DNA from: CAZWZG01 sp964638245
Lineage (GTDB): Bacteria > Pseudomonadota > Alphaproteobacteria > Rhodobacterales > Rhodobacteraceae
Reading direction: 5' to 3'
NCBI GenBank assembly: GCA_964638245.1
Contig: CAZWZG010000002.1
Location: 10,152-74,151, forward strand
DNA length: 64,000 nt
Both the position numbers and the translations under genes were made by a program. Under the pieces are notes generated by a model that saw only the letters and a list, made by a program, of their open reading frames with translations, searched no databases and was not told the DNA's origin. This document shows, piece after piece, positions 50,913 through 60,944 of this stretch. Each line of letters begins with the position of its first letter. Position 1 is the stretch's first letter.

Positions 50913-52598
50913 TTACGCCAGCAAGCGCCGTGCAATCACCTGCGCCTGGATTTCCGCGGCACCCTCGAAGATATTCAGTATGCGTGCATCGCAAAGCACG
51001 CGGCTGATCGGGTACTCCAGCGCGAACCCGTTTCCGCCGTGGATTTGCAGAGCGTTGTCGGCAGCGGCCCATGCGACGCGGGCGCCCAGAAGCTTCGCCA
51101 TGCCTGCTTCAAGGTCACAGCGGCGGTCAGCGTCCTTTTCGCGGGCCGAAAAATAGGTCAGCTGGCGGGCGATCATGATTTCAACCGCCATCATGGCCAG
51201 CTTTGAGGCAACGCGCGGGAACGCGATGAGCGGATTGCCGAACTGGATGCGGTCCTCTGCGTACTTCATGCCCATCTCAAGCGCGGATTGCGCGACGCCG
51301 ACAGCGCGGGCCGCGGTCTGGATGCGGGCGCTCTCGAAGGTCTGCATGAGCTGCTTGAAGCCCTGACCTTCTTCGCCGCCAAGCAGGTTCTCGCCTTTCA
51401 CTTCGAAGCCATCGAAATTGAGCGTATATTCCTTCATCCCGCGGTAGCCGAGCACCTCGATCTCACCGCCTGAAATGCCGGGGTCCTGCCAAGGGGCGTC
51501 GTCGGTGCCGGGGGTTTTCTCGGCCAAGAACATCGACAAACCGCGATAGTCGGTCGTGTCGGGGACTGTCCGCGCCAGAACGGTCATGACATGCGTGCGC
51601 GCGGCGTGGGTGATCCAGGTCTTGTTGCCCGTAATCTCCCAATTGTCGCCCTTCTTGGTGGCCCGCGTTTTCAGCGATCCAAGGTCTGAGCCGGTGTTGG
51701 GCTCGGTGAAAACAGCCGTCGGAAGGATCTCGCCCGAGGCGAGCCCAGGCAGCCATTTCTCTTTTTGCTCCGGTGTCCCGCCGCAGAGAACGAGCTCTGC
51801 GGCGATCTCCGACCGGGTGGCGAGGGACCCCACACCGATATAGCCGCGACTGAGTTCCTCGGAGACGACAACCATCGACTCCTTGGACAGGCCAAAGCCG
51901 CCATGTTCTTCCGGGATCGTCAGGCCGAACACGCCCATCTCGGCAAGTTCGGCGATGATCTCCATCGGGATCAGTTCGTCTTTCAGGTGCCACTCATGGG
52001 CATGGGGGATCACGCGGTCATCGGCAAAGCGCCGAAACTGCTCGCGGATCATCTCCAACTCGTCGTCCAGACCAGTCGCACCGAAGGTCGGGCGCGCCGC
52101 TTGTTCGCGCATGATCTCGACAAGCCGCATCCGGGCGGCTTCGGTATTGCCGCCCTGGGTCAAAGCCATCACGTCCGGGGCCATTAGAGAGCGCTGGTCG
52201 TCCTGGCTGAGGCCGATGTCTTGGGGGCGCAGGAGTTCGCCCTGGCTCATCGGAATCCCGCCGTAGATCTGCCAAAGGTATTCGCCGGTCCCGATCTGCA
52301 GGATGAGCGCTTCCATTTCACCGAATTGACCTTCACCGCTCAGGCGCTCGGCCCAGGCATGAAGCTGTTTGATTGCTTCAACGGTGGTCGCCAGCCATGC
52401 CAACCCGTGGGCCGCCGTTTGGTTTTCTTCGATGGCAGAGGAGGGGACGCGGTCGCCTACGGCCAGCTGCGCACGCAGCGATGTTTTGGCCGTTTCAAGA
52501 AAGGCTTCGGCAGCCGCCGTCGCATTGCCCGTTTTCCCGATCAGATCGTCGAGCAAAACGCTTTGAACCTTCGGCATGTCCTGTCCATCAGCAGCCAT
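50913..52598 (-). CDS. mcd: (2S)-methylsuccinyl-CoA dehydrogenase
   Basis: A 561-residue flavin-dependent acyl-CoA dehydrogenase. Residues about 185-561 are the usual ACAD fold (GVFGLTIPEEHGGFGLSKESMVVVSEELSRGYIGVGSLATR, AVFTEPNTGSDLGSLKTRA, RIQTAARAVGVAQSALE, GNGFALEYPISRVLCDARILNIFEGAAEIQAQVIAR). The extra N-terminal ~170 residues and the length match Mcd of the ethylmalonyl-CoA pathway, which oxidises (2S)-methylsuccinyl-CoA to mesaconyl-CoA during acetate assimilation without a glyoxylate shunt. ATG 52598 has AAGGA upstream. Electrons would go to ETF, whose genes lie at 62.9-64 kb. Confidence 0.88.
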   Translation of the reverse strand: MAADGQDMPKVQSVLLDDLIGKTGNATAAAEAFLETAKTSLRAQLAVGDRVPSSAIEENQTAAHGLAWLATTVEAIKQLHAWAERLSGEGQFGEMEALILQIGTGEYLWQIYGGIPMSQGELLRPQDIGLSQDDQRSLMAPDVMALTQGGNTEAARMRLVEIMREQAARPTFGATGLDDELEMIREQFRRFADDRVIPHAHEWHLKDELIPMEIIAELAEMGVFGLTIPEEHGGFGLSKESMVVVSEELSRGYIGVGSLATRSEIAAELVLCGGTPEQKEKWLPGLASGEILPTAVFTEPNTGSDLGSLKTRATKKGDNWEITGNKTWITHAARTHVMTVLARTVPDTTDYRGLSMFLAEKTPGTDDAPWQDPGISGGEIEVLGYRGMKEYTLNFDGFEVKGENLLGGEEGQGFKQLMQTFESARIQTAARAVGVAQSALEMGMKYAEDRIQFGNPLIAFPRVASKLAMMAVEIMIARQLTYFSAREKDADRRCDLEAGMAKLLGARVAWAAADNALQIHGGNGFALEYPISRVLCDARILNIFEGAAEIQAQVIARRLLA

Positions 52599-52757
52599 CG
52601 CGCAATCCTTTTTTCTGCACCTGCAAACGTCTATGTGAGATTTTCCCGTCGCGCAATAAGATTTCGCGAAACAATCCCCAAGAGCACAGAAATGTCGCAG
52701 CCGATTTCGGATGCGGCGTCTTTCCCGCCAGTATAGACCGTTGGAAGGAGCATCGAT

Positions 52758-53516
52758 ATGCCTGAATTGTCCCTGTTTGCATGGGGTTTCGTCTTTGCGG
52801 TGGCGCTATTGGCCGGTCTTGTCAAAGGGACCGTGGGGTTTGCGTTGCCGATGCTCATGGTCTCGGGGCTGGGGTCGATCTTGCCGGCAGAGGTGGCGAT
52901 TGCAGGGATGCTGTTCCCGACGCTGGTTGGCAATCTCTGGCAAACGCTGCGCGGCGGCATGGGCGCACTTGTCGGTGCCGTGCGAACCCATGCGAAGTTC
53001 CTGGCAATCTTCTCCATCGTCATCCTTGCGACAGCGCAACTGGTCGGATTCATTCCCGGCTGGGCGCTGTTTCTGATCATCGGCACGATCTTTACGACCT
53101 ACGCGATCACACAGCTCTTGGGATGGCGTCTGAAAATCGAAGCGGAAAACCGGAGCATGGCCGAGGTGATCGCCGCTCTGATTGCGGGCTTCGTTGGTGG
53201 TCTCTCAGGAAGCTGGGGGCCACCCACGGTGGCTTACCTGACGGCGTTGCAGACCGAGAAACGCGAAAGCGTGCAGGTGCAGGGGCTGATCTACGCGGTC
53301 GGTGCCGTTCTGCTGGTGGCCGCTCATTTGCAATCAGGGGTCCTTGGCCCGGAAACGCGGGGCTTTTCCGCCGTGCTCGTTGTGCCAGTCCTAGTCGGCA
53401 TGGCCATCGGCATGGCGATTCAAGACCGGCTCGACCAAAAGCAGTTCGCACGGGTCACTCTAGTTGTACTCACGCTCGCGGGTCTGAACCTCGTGCGCCG
53501 TGGACTGGGCTTTTGA
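52758..53516 (+). CDS. TauE/SafE family membrane transporter (second copy)
   Basis: A 252-residue protein with about eight helices and the family's repeated motifs (GLVKGTVGFALPMLMV near residue 20; GFVGGLSGSWGPPTVAYL near 145). It differs strongly from the TauE/SafE protein at 47256 and belongs to another subgroup. It is divergent from mcd, 159 bases between starts. Substrate unknown; organosulfonate or small organic anion export is the family expectation. Confidence 0.88.
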   Translation: MPELSLFAWGFVFAVALLAGLVKGTVGFALPMLMVSGLGSILPAEVAIAGMLFPTLVGNLWQTLRGGMGALVGAVRTHAKFLAIFSIVILATAQLVGFIPGWALFLIIGTIFTTYAITQLLGWRLKIEAENRSMAEVIAALIAGFVGGLSGSWGPPTVAYLTALQTEKRESVQVQGLIYAVGAVLLVAAHLQSGVLGPETRGFSAVLVVPVLVGMAIGMAIQDRLDQKQFARVTLVVLTLAGLNLVRRGLGF

Positions 53517-53538
53517 GCCTAGCCTCCATTTTCTGTTC

Positions 53539-53572
53539 AAAAGTATCCCGGGGTCTGGGGCAGAGCCCCAGC
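53539..53572. repeat. Intergenic palindromic repeat, copy D
   Basis: AAAAGTATCCCGGGGTC followed by the hairpin TGGGGC-AGA-GCCCCA. Same layout as the copies at 1057, 7443 and 19945; the stem bases differ but remain complementary. Located between the convergent TauE/SafE and pckA genes. Confidence 0.7.
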
Positions 53573-53576
53573 CAGC

Positions 53577-55181
53577 TTAACCGATCGCGACAGCCTTCAC
53601 GTCGTCATCGATATTGGCTTCGTATTGGGCAAAGTTCTCGGCAAACATCGCAACAAGTTTCGCGGCCTGGGCATCGAATGCTGCCTGATCCTGCCACGTC
53701 CTGCGCGGATCAAGAAGGATATCAGGTACGGCGCTCGCCTTGACCGTCACTGGTACTTCAAAGCCAAAGTTTGGATCCTTGCGGAATGGCGCATCCGACA
53801 GCGACCCATCAAGTGCTGCTGTCAACAGAGCACGTGTCGCCTTGATCGGCATCCGGCTTCCGGTGCCATAAGCACCGCCGGTCCAGCCCGTATTCACCAG
53901 CCAGCACGTTGCGCCGTGTCGCGCAATCTTCTCGCGCAGCAGTTCGCCATAGACCTCCGGGCGGCGCGGCATGAAGGGCGCACCAAAACAGGTTGAGAAT
54001 GTCGGCTCAGGCTCGGTCACTCCTCGCTCGGTCCCGGCCACCTTGGACGTAAAGCCCGACAGGAAGTGATACATCGCCTGCGCCGGGGTCAGCCGCGCGA
54101 TGGGCGGCAACACACCAAACGCATCACAGGTCAGCATGATGATGTTCTTGGGGTGGCCCCCGATTGCTGCAGAGGACGCATTGGAGATGTACTCAAGCGG
54201 ATAGGCACACCGCATGTTGGCCGTCAGGCTGTCGTCTTCGAAATCCAGCTCTTTGGTGTCGGGGTCATAGACCATGTTCTCGATCACGGTCCCGAACTTT
54301 TGGGTTGTGGCATAGATTTCGGGCTCGGCTTCTTCAGAGAGGTTGATCGTCTTGGCGTAGCAGCCACCCTCAAAGTTGAACGAACCACGATTGGACCAGC
54401 CATGCTCGTCATCGCCGATGAGAACGCGGTTGGGGTCGGCCGACAGCGTTGTCTTGCCCGTGCCAGACAGGCCAAAGAAGATTGCCGTATCGATCGGGTT
54501 GCCCTGAGCATGGTTGGCCGAGCAGTGCATCGGCATGATGCCTTTTTCCGGCAACAGATAGTTCAGAAGGGTGAACACGGACTTCTTGTTTTCGCCCGCG
54601 TACTCGGTGCCACCGATCAGGATCAGGCGCCGCTCAAAGTTCATCGCAATGACCGTATCCGAGCGACAGCCATGCTTCTCCGGGTCGGCCTTGAAGCTTG
54701 GCACGTTGATAACAGTGAATTCCGGCTCAAACGTGTCGAGGTCTGCGCGGTCCGGGCGGCGCAGCAAGTGGCGGATGAAAAGGTTGTGCCACGCCAGTTC
54801 GGTGACGACGCGCACGTCCAAGCGATGCGTCGGATCGGCTCCGGCATACAGGTCCTGAACGAAGAAATCACGGCCCTTCATGTGCGCGACCATGTCGTCA
54901 TAGAGGCGGTCAAAGGCTGCCGGCTCCATGGCGGCGTTGTTGTCCCACCAGATCTTGTCGGCGACATCCGGTGTTTTGACGATGTGCTTGTCCATGGGCG
55001 AGCGGCCCGTGAATTTGCCGGTCGAAACAAGCACCGTCCCGCCCTGGCCCAACTCGGCCTCACCGCGCTTGATTGACGCCTCGATCAGCGCCGGCTCGGT
55101 CAAATTATACGAAACGGCGCCAAGATCAGTGATCCCTTGCTGTTCGAGGCTAAACTGAGGGTTCACGCGTCCAAGGGTCAT
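53577..55181 (-). CDS. pckA: Phosphoenolpyruvate carboxykinase (ATP)
   Basis: A 534-residue enzyme that converts oxaloacetate and ATP to PEP and CO2, the entry to gluconeogenesis. The kinase-1a loop [38 protein letters not shown], the Mg-binding [10 protein letters not shown] and [11 protein letters not shown] are intact. The ATG at 55181 begins MTLGRVN; an in-frame codon at 55223 would extend it into operator-like DNA. It is divergent from chvI with 335 bases between; in alphaproteobacteria these are conserved neighbours, and pckA is a known ChvG/ChvI-responsive gene in Agrobacterium. Confidence 0.97.
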   Translation of the reverse strand: MTLGRVNPQFSLEQQGITDLGAVSYNLTEPALIEASIKRGEAELGQGGTVLVSTGKFTGRSPMDKHIVKTPDVADKIWWDNNAAMEPAAFDRLYDDMVAHMKGRDFFVQDLYAGADPTHRLDVRVVTELAWHNLFIRHLLRRPDRADLDTFEPEFTVINVPSFKADPEKHGCRSDTVIAMNFERRLILIGGTEYAGENKKSVFTLLNYLLPEKGIMPMHCSANHAQGNPIDTAIFFGLSGTGKTTLSADPNRVLIGDDEHGWSNRGSFNFEGGCYAKTINLSEEAEPEIYATTQKFGTVIENMVYDPDTKELDFEDDSLTANMRCAYPLEYISNASSAAIGGHPKNIIMLTCDAFGVLPPIARLTPAQAMYHFLSGFTSKVAGTERGVTEPEPTFSTCFGAPFMPRRPEVYGELLREKIARHGATCWLVNTGWTGGAYGTGSRMPIKATRALLTAALDGSLSDAPFRKDPNFGFEVPVTVKASAVPDILLDPRRTWQDQAAFDAQAAKLVAMFAENFAQYEANIDDDVKAVAIG

Positions 55182-55202
55182 CGTTTCGGTTCCCGTTCTG
55201 AA

Positions 55203-55229
55203 TTGACCTAAGGTCAAATGCATTGACCT
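55203..55229. promoter_or_regulatory. Three-half-site operator upstream of pckA
   Basis: TTGACCT (55203-55209), one base, AGGTCAA (55211-55217), five bases ATGCA, TTGACCT (55223-55229). Neighbouring half-sites form two perfect inverted repeats that share the middle one, 22-48 bases before the pckA start codon. TTGACC read on the reverse strand could also be a -35 box. The regulator is unknown. Confidence 0.6.
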
Positions 55230-55280
55230 CCTGCGCTTATAGAAAGCGGGTTCCGAGAGAAAAAGCCCTTGTTTTCAGGG

Positions 55281-55310
55281 GTTAGCGCAAACACTGGTTC
55301 GTTAGCGCAA
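55281..55310. promoter_or_regulatory. Tandem GTTAGCGCAA sites, 20-base period
   Basis: GTTAGCGCAA occurs at 55281-55290 and again at 55301-55310, exactly two helical turns apart. Each resembles the palindrome TGTTAGCGCTAACA, which I recall as the site of the LacI-type carbon regulator CceR in Rhodobacter (12 of 14 and 11 of 14 positions). pckA is a sensible target. The rest of 55182-55516 is AT-richer, with no gene seen. Confidence 0.55.
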
Positions 55311-55516
55311 CCAATGTCAGAGATTCGCCGTGATTGATGCTTAAGAGTGGTGGTCAGCGGTAATTAACCACTTTCGGGCACCAAAAGGGCCACGGATCGT
55401 TCTCGATTCGCACATAATTGTTGATTCGGACGGTTATAGGCACGATTATGCCCGAAAAAAGACGCATATCAGTGCGTAACTATTAAGGCATAAGAGCAGA
55501 ATAAGGAATTTTGGTG

Positions 55517-56221
55517 ATGTCCAGGATCGCTCTGGTGGACGACGACAGGAACATTCTGACGTCTGTCTCCATGACACTCGAAGCCGAAGGGTTCGAGGTT
55601 GAGACATATAATGATGGCCAAGCCGCGCTTGATGCCTTCAACAAAGAAATGCCGGACATGGCTGTGTTCGACATCAAGATGCCGCGGATGGATGGGATGG
55701 ACCTGCTTCAGCGGGTGCGCCAGAAAACCGCGATGCCGGTGATTTTCCTGACCTCGAAGGACGATGAGATCGACGAGGTGCTGGGGCTGCGCATGGGGGC
55801 GGATGACTATGTCAAAAAGCCATTCTCGCAACGCCTGCTCGTTGAACGCATTCGTGCGCTTCTGCGTCGTCAGGAAGTGATTGCTGGCGATATCGATGGC
55901 GAGCCGGGCGAACAGGCCCAGGTGATGACCCGGGGCGAACTTCGCATGGATCCGCTGCGCCACTCGGTGACGTGGAAGGGCATGGACGTGTCGCTGACCG
56001 TGACAGAGTTCCTGCTTCTTCAGGCGCTGGCACAGCGTCCGGGCTTCGTCAAAAGCCGGGATCAGTTGATGGATGTGGCCTATGATGATCAGGTCTACGT
56101 CGATGACCGCACGATCGACAGCCATATCAAGCGTCTGCGCAAGAAGATGCGGATGGTCGATGATGAGTTTGGGGCGATTGAGACGCTCTATGGCATCGGG
56201 TATCGTTATAACGAAGAGTGA
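55517..56221 (+). CDS. chvI: Response regulator ChvI
   Basis: A 234-residue OmpR-type regulator. Receiver domain: acidic pocket DDD at 8-10, phosphorylated Asp52 in [11 protein letters not shown], Thr in FLTSKDDE and Lys in [10 protein letters not shown]-terminal winged helix follows ([53 protein letters not shown]). It pairs with ChvG downstream to control acid, envelope and central carbon responses in alphaproteobacteria. Starts at 55511, 55514 and 55517 are all in frame; AAGGA at 55503 fits the ATG at 55517. The stop overlaps the GTG start of chvG. Confidence 0.95.
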   Translation: MSRIALVDDDRNILTSVSMTLEAEGFEVETYNDGQAALDAFNKEMPDMAVFDIKMPRMDGMDLLQRVRQKTAMPVIFLTSKDDEIDEVLGLRMGADDYVKKPFSQRLLVERIRALLRRQEVIAGDIDGEPGEQAQVMTRGELRMDPLRHSVTWKGMDVSLTVTEFLLLQALAQRPGFVKSRDQLMDVAYDDQVYVDDRTIDSHIKRLRKKMRMVDDEFGAIETLYGIGYRYNEE

Positions 56222-57975
56222 GCGACACTCACATCGGGGGTAAGTTGGACGGGTCGAAACCGGCGAACGAGGCAGATGTCGTCCTCGGCGAGGACTGGAT
56301 CGGCCCGCATGCCACGTCCGAAAGTGAATTGCGTGCCAAACGCGAAAGGCGAGGGTTGATCTCCATCAACCGCTCGCCTTTGGCGCGTAAAATCATCACG
56401 TTCAACCTGCTGGCCATACTTGTTCTGGTCGCTGGGGTTCTGTTTCTGAACCCTTTCCGGGACAGCCTGGTGTTTCAACGCGAACGCGGGTTGGTCATAG
56501 AGACCGAGTTGATCGCAGCGCTTCTGTCGGCACAGCTTCAAAGTGAAGCGCCAGCAGAGGGTGAAGAGACACCCCTTCCGCCGACACCTACACTGGATGC
56601 CACCGAAGAGCAGCGCATTCAAAGCATCGTTGCTGGGCTGAACCTCCCCGTTGCCGTCGATGTTTATGTATTCAGCACGGGTCAGGAGTTGTTGGCCTCG
56701 GCGCTGGGCGCAGAGCGAGAGTTCGTGACGGTCGATGGGCTCGAGCGTGATCAACGCTCGACACTGATCACGGATTTCTTGAATTCCATCTGGGAAGGGT
56801 TATCGGGCATTTTGGGCGCAGGCTCGGACGTCGGGACGCTGGATGCAGAAGAGCAAGCACGGCGGATGGTTGAGCGGGCTCTTGCCGGAACCGAAATGGA
56901 GACAACCGCCGACGCTGTTGGATCCACCATCTTTTCCGTCGCCGCACCGATCATCGAGGGCGGCCAGACGGTCGGCGTTGTCGTGCTCAAAAGTGCTGCG
57001 GGCGAAATCGATGAGCTGGTGCGTGCCGAGCGCGAACAAGTCCTGCAGATGTTTGTCATCGCCATTTTGGTGTCGATCGGCCTCAGCCTTGTGCTGGCCT
57101 CCACGATTGCGAACCCGTTGTCGGATCTGGCAGCAGCCGCGGAGATCGGCCGCGAAAAGAACGCGCGCCGGTTCAGCCCTAGCCGGGTGCGGATCCCCGA
57201 TCTGAGCGCGCGCCCTGATGAGATCGGGCGTTTGTCCGGTGCGCTGCGGGGGATGGTTGCCGCACTGTACGATCGCATCGATGCCAATGAACAATTCGCG
57301 GCCGATGTCGCGCACGAAATCAAGAACCCACTGGCCTCGTTGCGGTCCGCCATCGGGACACTTCGACTTGCCAAACGAGACGACCAGCGCGGCAAGCTGC
57401 TGGATGTGATCGAGCATGATGTACGCCGGTTGGACCGGCTAGTGAGCGATATCTCGAACGCCTCGCGGCTTGACAGTGAGTTGGTCAAGGAAGACGAAGA
57501 ATCCTTCAACCTTCTGAAGATGATCAACAATATCGCCGACTACCTGGGCCATGAGGCGCAGGACAAAGGGATCGAATTCATCACCGATCTGCCGTCTACG
57601 CCGATTGTCATCGAGGGGTTGGAAAGCCGTTTGGCGCAGGTTTTCGTCAACCTCGTATCGAACGCGATTTCGTTCTGTGACAATGGCGACGCGATCCGGA
57701 TCTGGGCGCGTAAGCGTGAAAACCGCGTGTTGGTGGTGGTCGAAGACACCGGCCCCGGCATCCCCGAACAGGCGCTGACGAAGATCTTCAATCGCTTCTA
57801 TTCGCAACGCCCCGAGAACGATTTCGGCAACAACTCAGGGCTTGGTCTTGCGATCTCCAAACAGATTGTCGAGGCACATGGTGGCGTGATCTGGGCCGAG
57901 AACATCCGGCCTACCGACGTCGACATTACTTCGGAACCTCTGGGCGCGCGATTTGTCGTCGGCCTTCCCGTCTGA
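56218..57975 (+). CDS. chvG: Sensor histidine kinase ChvG
   Basis: A 585-residue membrane kinase. A cytoplasmic N-terminus (~60 residues) precedes helix 1 (about 61-78), a large periplasmic sensor domain (about 80-275), helix 2 (about 278-298), HAMP, a HisKA domain with His366 in [14 protein letters not shown], and an ATPase domain ([42 protein letters not shown]). The GTG at 56218 overlaps the chvI stop. Partner of ChvI; in rhizobia it is held inactive by the periplasmic protein ExoR, not seen here. Confidence 0.95.
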   Translation: MSDTHIGGKLDGSKPANEADVVLGEDWIGPHATSESELRAKRERRGLISINRSPLARKIITFNLLAILVLVAGVLFLNPFRDSLVFQRERGLVIETELIAALLSAQLQSEAPAEGEETPLPPTPTLDATEEQRIQSIVAGLNLPVAVDVYVFSTGQELLASALGAEREFVTVDGLERDQRSTLITDFLNSIWEGLSGILGAGSDVGTLDAEEQARRMVERALAGTEMETTADAVGSTIFSVAAPIIEGGQTVGVVVLKSAAGEIDELVRAEREQVLQMFVIAILVSIGLSLVLASTIANPLSDLAAAAEIGREKNARRFSPSRVRIPDLSARPDEIGRLSGALRGMVAALYDRIDANEQFAADVAHEIKNPLASLRSAIGTLRLAKRDDQRGKLLDVIEHDVRRLDRLVSDISNASRLDSELVKEDEESFNLLKMINNIADYLGHEAQDKGIEFITDLPSTPIVIEGLESRLAQVFVNLVSNAISFCDNGDAIRIWARKRENRVLVVVEDTGPGIPEQALTKIFNRFYSQRPENDFGNNSGLGLAISKQIVEAHGGVIWAENIRPTDVDITSEPLGARFVVGLPV

Positions 57976-58381
57976 GACGCGCCACGCGTCGGCCGTCGCC
58001 TTTGACGGGCGCGGCGTTCTCATTCTTGGTCAAGCAGGTGCGGGCAAGTCGGCGCTTTCACTCGAGCTCATGTCGATTGGCGGCACCCTTGTAGCTGATG
58101 ATCGCGTGATCTTGTCGAGCGAGGATGCCCAGATCATGGCCGCGGCTCCTGAGACGATCCAGGGCATGATCGAGGCGCGATTTGTCGGCCTTTTGAAAGC
58201 CGAGGCGGCGCCTGCAGAGATCGTTCTGGTCATTGATCTGGACAAAACCGAAAACGACCGCCTGCCGCCCAAACGCCACATCGCAATCCTAGGTCAGCGA
58301 CTGCCCTTGCTTCACAAGGCAAAGAGCCGCCATTTTGCTCCTGCGATCCGGCAATATCTATTGCAGGGTCCGACACCCTGA
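57953..58381 (+). CDS. hprK: HPr kinase/phosphorylase, short alphaproteobacterial form
   Basis: A 142-residue protein equal to the C-terminal catalytic half of HprK. P-loop GQAGAGKS is at residues 26-33, followed by [19 protein letters not shown] (HprK signature region) and [20 protein letters not shown]. It phosphorylates HPr on Ser. The N-terminal domain of Gram-positive HprK is absent, as usual in this class. The only usable start before the P-loop is a TTG at 57953 that overlaps the end of chvG by 23 bases. Confidence 0.9.
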   Translation: MSSAFPSETRHASAVAFDGRGVLILGQAGAGKSALSLELMSIGGTLVADDRVILSSEDAQIMAAAPETIQGMIEARFVGLLKAEAAPAEIVLVIDLDKTENDRLPPKRHIAILGQRLPLLHKAKSRHFAPAIRQYLLQGPTP

Positions 58382-58394
58382 AAATCGGTTGGCT

Positions 58395-59303
58395 ATGTCC
58401 GCTTCGGCTTCTGTTCCTCCTCGATCCCCGCGCGTCGTCTTTGTGACGGGTCCTGCTGGCGCGGGCCGTTCCACGGCGATCAACGCGCTTGAGGATGCTG
58501 GCTTTGAAGCCATCGATAATATGCCCCTTTCGCTGATACCGAGGCTCTTGTCGCCGCCTGCGGATCACCCTTTGGCGCTGGGCATCGATGCGCGGAACCG
58601 GGATTTTTCCGTCGAGAACCTTTTGGCGATCGTTGAACAGTTTGGTGGTGAAGCTGGATTGTCTGTCGAGCTCTTGTTTCTAGACTGCAACTCGGACGTG
58701 CTGGTGCGCCGTTACTCTGAGACGCGCAGGCGCCATCCGCTTTCCCCAAACGAAAGCCCCTCCGTCGGCGTTGCACGCGAAGAAGACCTGCTTCGGCCGG
58801 TGCGGGATCGTGCGCATGTGCTGATCGATACCTCTGAATTCACGCCCCATGACCTGCGCGCCGAGATCATGCGCGTGTTCAATCCCGGTCCTAGCGAAGA
58901 TTTGTCCGTTTCCGTGCAATCGTTTTCCTACAAACGGGGCCTTCCAAGGGGGGTGGACCTTGTCTTTGACGTGCGTTTCCTCAAAAATCCCCATTGGGAC
59001 GCTGCGTTGCGACCAGAAGATGGTCGTAATTCTGCGGTGGCTGACTATGTAGCTGAAGATCCACGGTTTGACGCGTTTTTTGACCAGGTGCTGAGTTTGG
59101 TGACCTTTCTGCTTCCAGCCTATCAGGACGAGGGCAAGTCGCATTTGGCGATCGCATTCGGCTGCACTGGCGGGCGACACCGATCCGTGGCTTTGGCGGA
59201 AAAACTGGCCCGCACCCTTGCGTCGGGTCCCTGGCAAGTGTCAACTCGGCACCGCGAGTTAGAGCGGCAGACGGGGCCGCGCAAAAGTGGGGGTGGCGCG
59301 TGA
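58395..59303 (+). CDS. rapZ: RapZ/YvcJ-type nucleotide-binding protein
   Basis: A 302-residue P-loop protein of the RapZ family: [28 protein letters not shown] at the start, [40 protein letters not shown], and the C-terminal [18 protein letters not shown]. The Walker A lysine is Arg (GAGRST), so ATP hydrolysis may be weak. In enterobacteria RapZ guides RNase E to small RNAs of the glucosamine pathway; in alphaproteobacteria its role is less clear, but it always sits with the regulatory PTS. The stop overlaps the next start (GTGA). Confidence 0.92.
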   Translation: MSASASVPPRSPRVVFVTGPAGAGRSTAINALEDAGFEAIDNMPLSLIPRLLSPPADHPLALGIDARNRDFSVENLLAIVEQFGGEAGLSVELLFLDCNSDVLVRRYSETRRRHPLSPNESPSVGVAREEDLLRPVRDRAHVLIDTSEFTPHDLRAEIMRVFNPGPSEDLSVSVQSFSYKRGLPRGVDLVFDVRFLKNPHWDAALRPEDGRNSAVADYVAEDPRFDAFFDQVLSLVTFLLPAYQDEGKSHLAIAFGCTGGRHRSVALAEKLARTLASGPWQVSTRHRELERQTGPRKSGGGA

Positions 59304-59692
59304 TCGGGATCGTGATCGTGGCGCATGGGGGATTGGCCCGAGAGTATCTTTCGGCGGTCGAGCACGTTGTGGGCGCGCAGCCCGGCGTGGTGACTATTTC
59401 GGTTGGGCGCGATGACAACCGCGGCGCCAAGCAGAAAGAGATCTGCGATGCCGCCGACAGCGTTGATACAGGGGACGGCGTCGTGGTCGTGACGGACATG
59501 TTCGGAGGCTCGCCCTCGAACCTGTCACTCAAGGCCTGCAGCCCGGACAACCGCAAGTTCCTTTATGGTGCCAACCTGCCGATGCTGATCAAGCTTGCCA
59601 AATCGCGCAAGAAGTCCGTCAGCGCCGCAGTTAGCGCCGCGCGCGAAGCGGGTCGGAAGTATATCGACAGCATGGACATCCATGTGGAATAA
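59300..59692 (+). CDS. PTS EIIA component, mannose family
   Basis: A 130-residue EIIA(Man)-type protein. Phosphorylated His9 is in [28 protein letters not shown] and [10 protein letters not shown] are typical. No EIIB/EIIC transporter genes are near, so it belongs to the regulatory, non-transporting PTS found in alphaproteobacteria. The GTG start at 59300 overlaps the rapZ stop. Confidence 0.94.
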   Translation: MIGIVIVAHGGLAREYLSAVEHVVGAQPGVVTISVGRDDNRGAKQKEICDAADSVDTGDGVVVVTDMFGGSPSNLSLKACSPDNRKFLYGANLPMLIKLAKSRKKSVSAAVSAAREAGRKYIDSMDIHVE

Positions 59693-59701
59693 GCGTTGCC
59701 C

Positions 59702-59980
59702 ATGAGCACGACGATCAACCGCACGTTTGAAATCTGCAACGAGAAAGGGCTTCACGCCCGTGCCTCTGCCAAATTGGTCGAAACGGTCGAACAATTTGAT
59801 GCCGAGGCCGAGATATCACGTGACGGCATTTCGGCCGGCGGGGACAGTATCATGGGCCTTTTGATGTTGGCAGCCTCCAAGGGAACCTCTATTGAAGTCC
59901 AAACGCGAGGGATGGAGGCAGAGGCGTTGGCGGATGCCCTTGAAAAACTCGTGGCTGAACGGTTCGGCGAAGATGTCTAG
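59702..59980 (+). CDS. ptsH: Phosphocarrier protein HPr
   Basis: A 92-residue HPr. The EI-phosphorylated His18 lies in GLHARAS and the HprK-phosphorylated Ser49 in GGDSIMGLLML. It passes phosphate to the EIIA encoded nine bases upstream. The ATG at 59702 has no strong RBS, so expression may depend on coupling to the upstream gene. EI (ptsP) is not in the window. The stop codon shares a base with the next GTG. Confidence 0.95.
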   Translation: MSTTINRTFEICNEKGLHARASAKLVETVEQFDAEAEISRDGISAGGDSIMGLLMLAASKGTSIEVQTRGMEAEALADALEKLVAERFGEDV

Positions 59981-60936
59981 TGCACGGGAACAAAGTGGTC
60001 GATAGCACTCCGCATAAGTCTGCGATGATGCGACGTCGCCCGCGGGGCGAGAGGTCGGTGCGCGCTGATCAGGCTTTGCACGGGCAAGGCGACGGCACGA
60101 CTCTTGCGGACCAGCCCTACGATCGCCGCCGACTTAGTTATGCGACGACCTTCGACAACGGTTTTCAGCGCCGCTTTATCCAGGCGATGGAGCTGTTCAC
60201 CGGCAAGCTGAAACTGCTGCGCCTGATCAGAAAGTTCGAAGCAATGGGCGTGCCCCATGGGCAGGAATTCTGGTCGCGGGCGCTGAAGGTGATGGGCATC
60301 GACCTGATCACGCCGCAGGACGAAATCGAAAACATCCCGGCGACCGGGCCGTTGGTCATCGTGGCGAACCACCCCCATGGGCTGGTAGACGGCATGGTCC
60401 TTGGCGAACTGATCGGCAAGCAACGCACTGACTACAAGATCCTGACGCGCAACCTTTTGACGGGCGTCGCGGAGATTGAGCAATTCATGATCCCGGTGCC
60501 CTTTGCCCATCAGGAAGATGCACTTCAGCTGAATCTCGACATGCGCAAGGCGGCGATGGACCATCTGGCGGATGGCGGTTGTATCGTGATTTTCCCATCG
60601 GGCGTGGTTGCTTCTTCGGATACGGCCTTTGGTCCGGTGATCGAACGTGAATGGAACCCGTTTACAGCGAAGATGATCCAGCGCTCGAAAGCGACGGTCG
60701 TGCCGGTGTTCTTTCCTGGACAGAATTCGCGCTGGTATCAGATCGCAAATTCGATTTCGGCGACGATCCGGCAGGGGCTTTTGTTGTTTGAAGTGCGCCA
60801 TGCCCTGAACAAGCCGCAGCGTCCCGTTGTTGGTGCGCCCATCAGCCCTGATGTCTTGTCTGAATGGTCCGGCAATCCGCGCGGTTTCGTGGCACGGCTG
60901 CGTGAGCAGACCTTGGCGCTGAAATCGAAAGTCTGA
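59980..60936 (+). CDS. Lysophospholipid acyltransferase family protein
   Basis: A 318-residue protein with the HxxxxD acyltransferase motif (NHPHGLVDG, about residue 127) and the second motif VIFPSGVVASSD (about 205). It has a long basic N-terminal region (about 60 residues) and no evident membrane helix except the moderately hydrophobic catalytic core. It probably transfers acyl groups to a phospholipid, ornithine lipid or similar acceptor. GTG 59980 overlaps the ptsH stop; ATGs at 60025/60028 are alternatives. Its link to the PTS cluster is by position only. Confidence 0.85.
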   Translation: MHGNKVVDSTPHKSAMMRRRPRGERSVRADQALHGQGDGTTLADQPYDRRRLSYATTFDNGFQRRFIQAMELFTGKLKLLRLIRKFEAMGVPHGQEFWSRALKVMGIDLITPQDEIENIPATGPLVIVANHPHGLVDGMVLGELIGKQRTDYKILTRNLLTGVAEIEQFMIPVPFAHQEDALQLNLDMRKAAMDHLADGGCIVIFPSGVVASSDTAFGPVIEREWNPFTAKMIQRSKATVVPVFFPGQNSRWYQIANSISATIRQGLLLFEVRHALNKPQRPVVGAPISPDVLSEWSGNPRGFVARLREQTLALKSKV

Positions 60937-60944
60937 CACCTGGC

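Noticed and set aside
54066..55076. 336-codon open frame opposite pckA
   Set aside because: It is antisense to a highly conserved enzyme, with no RBS or motif.
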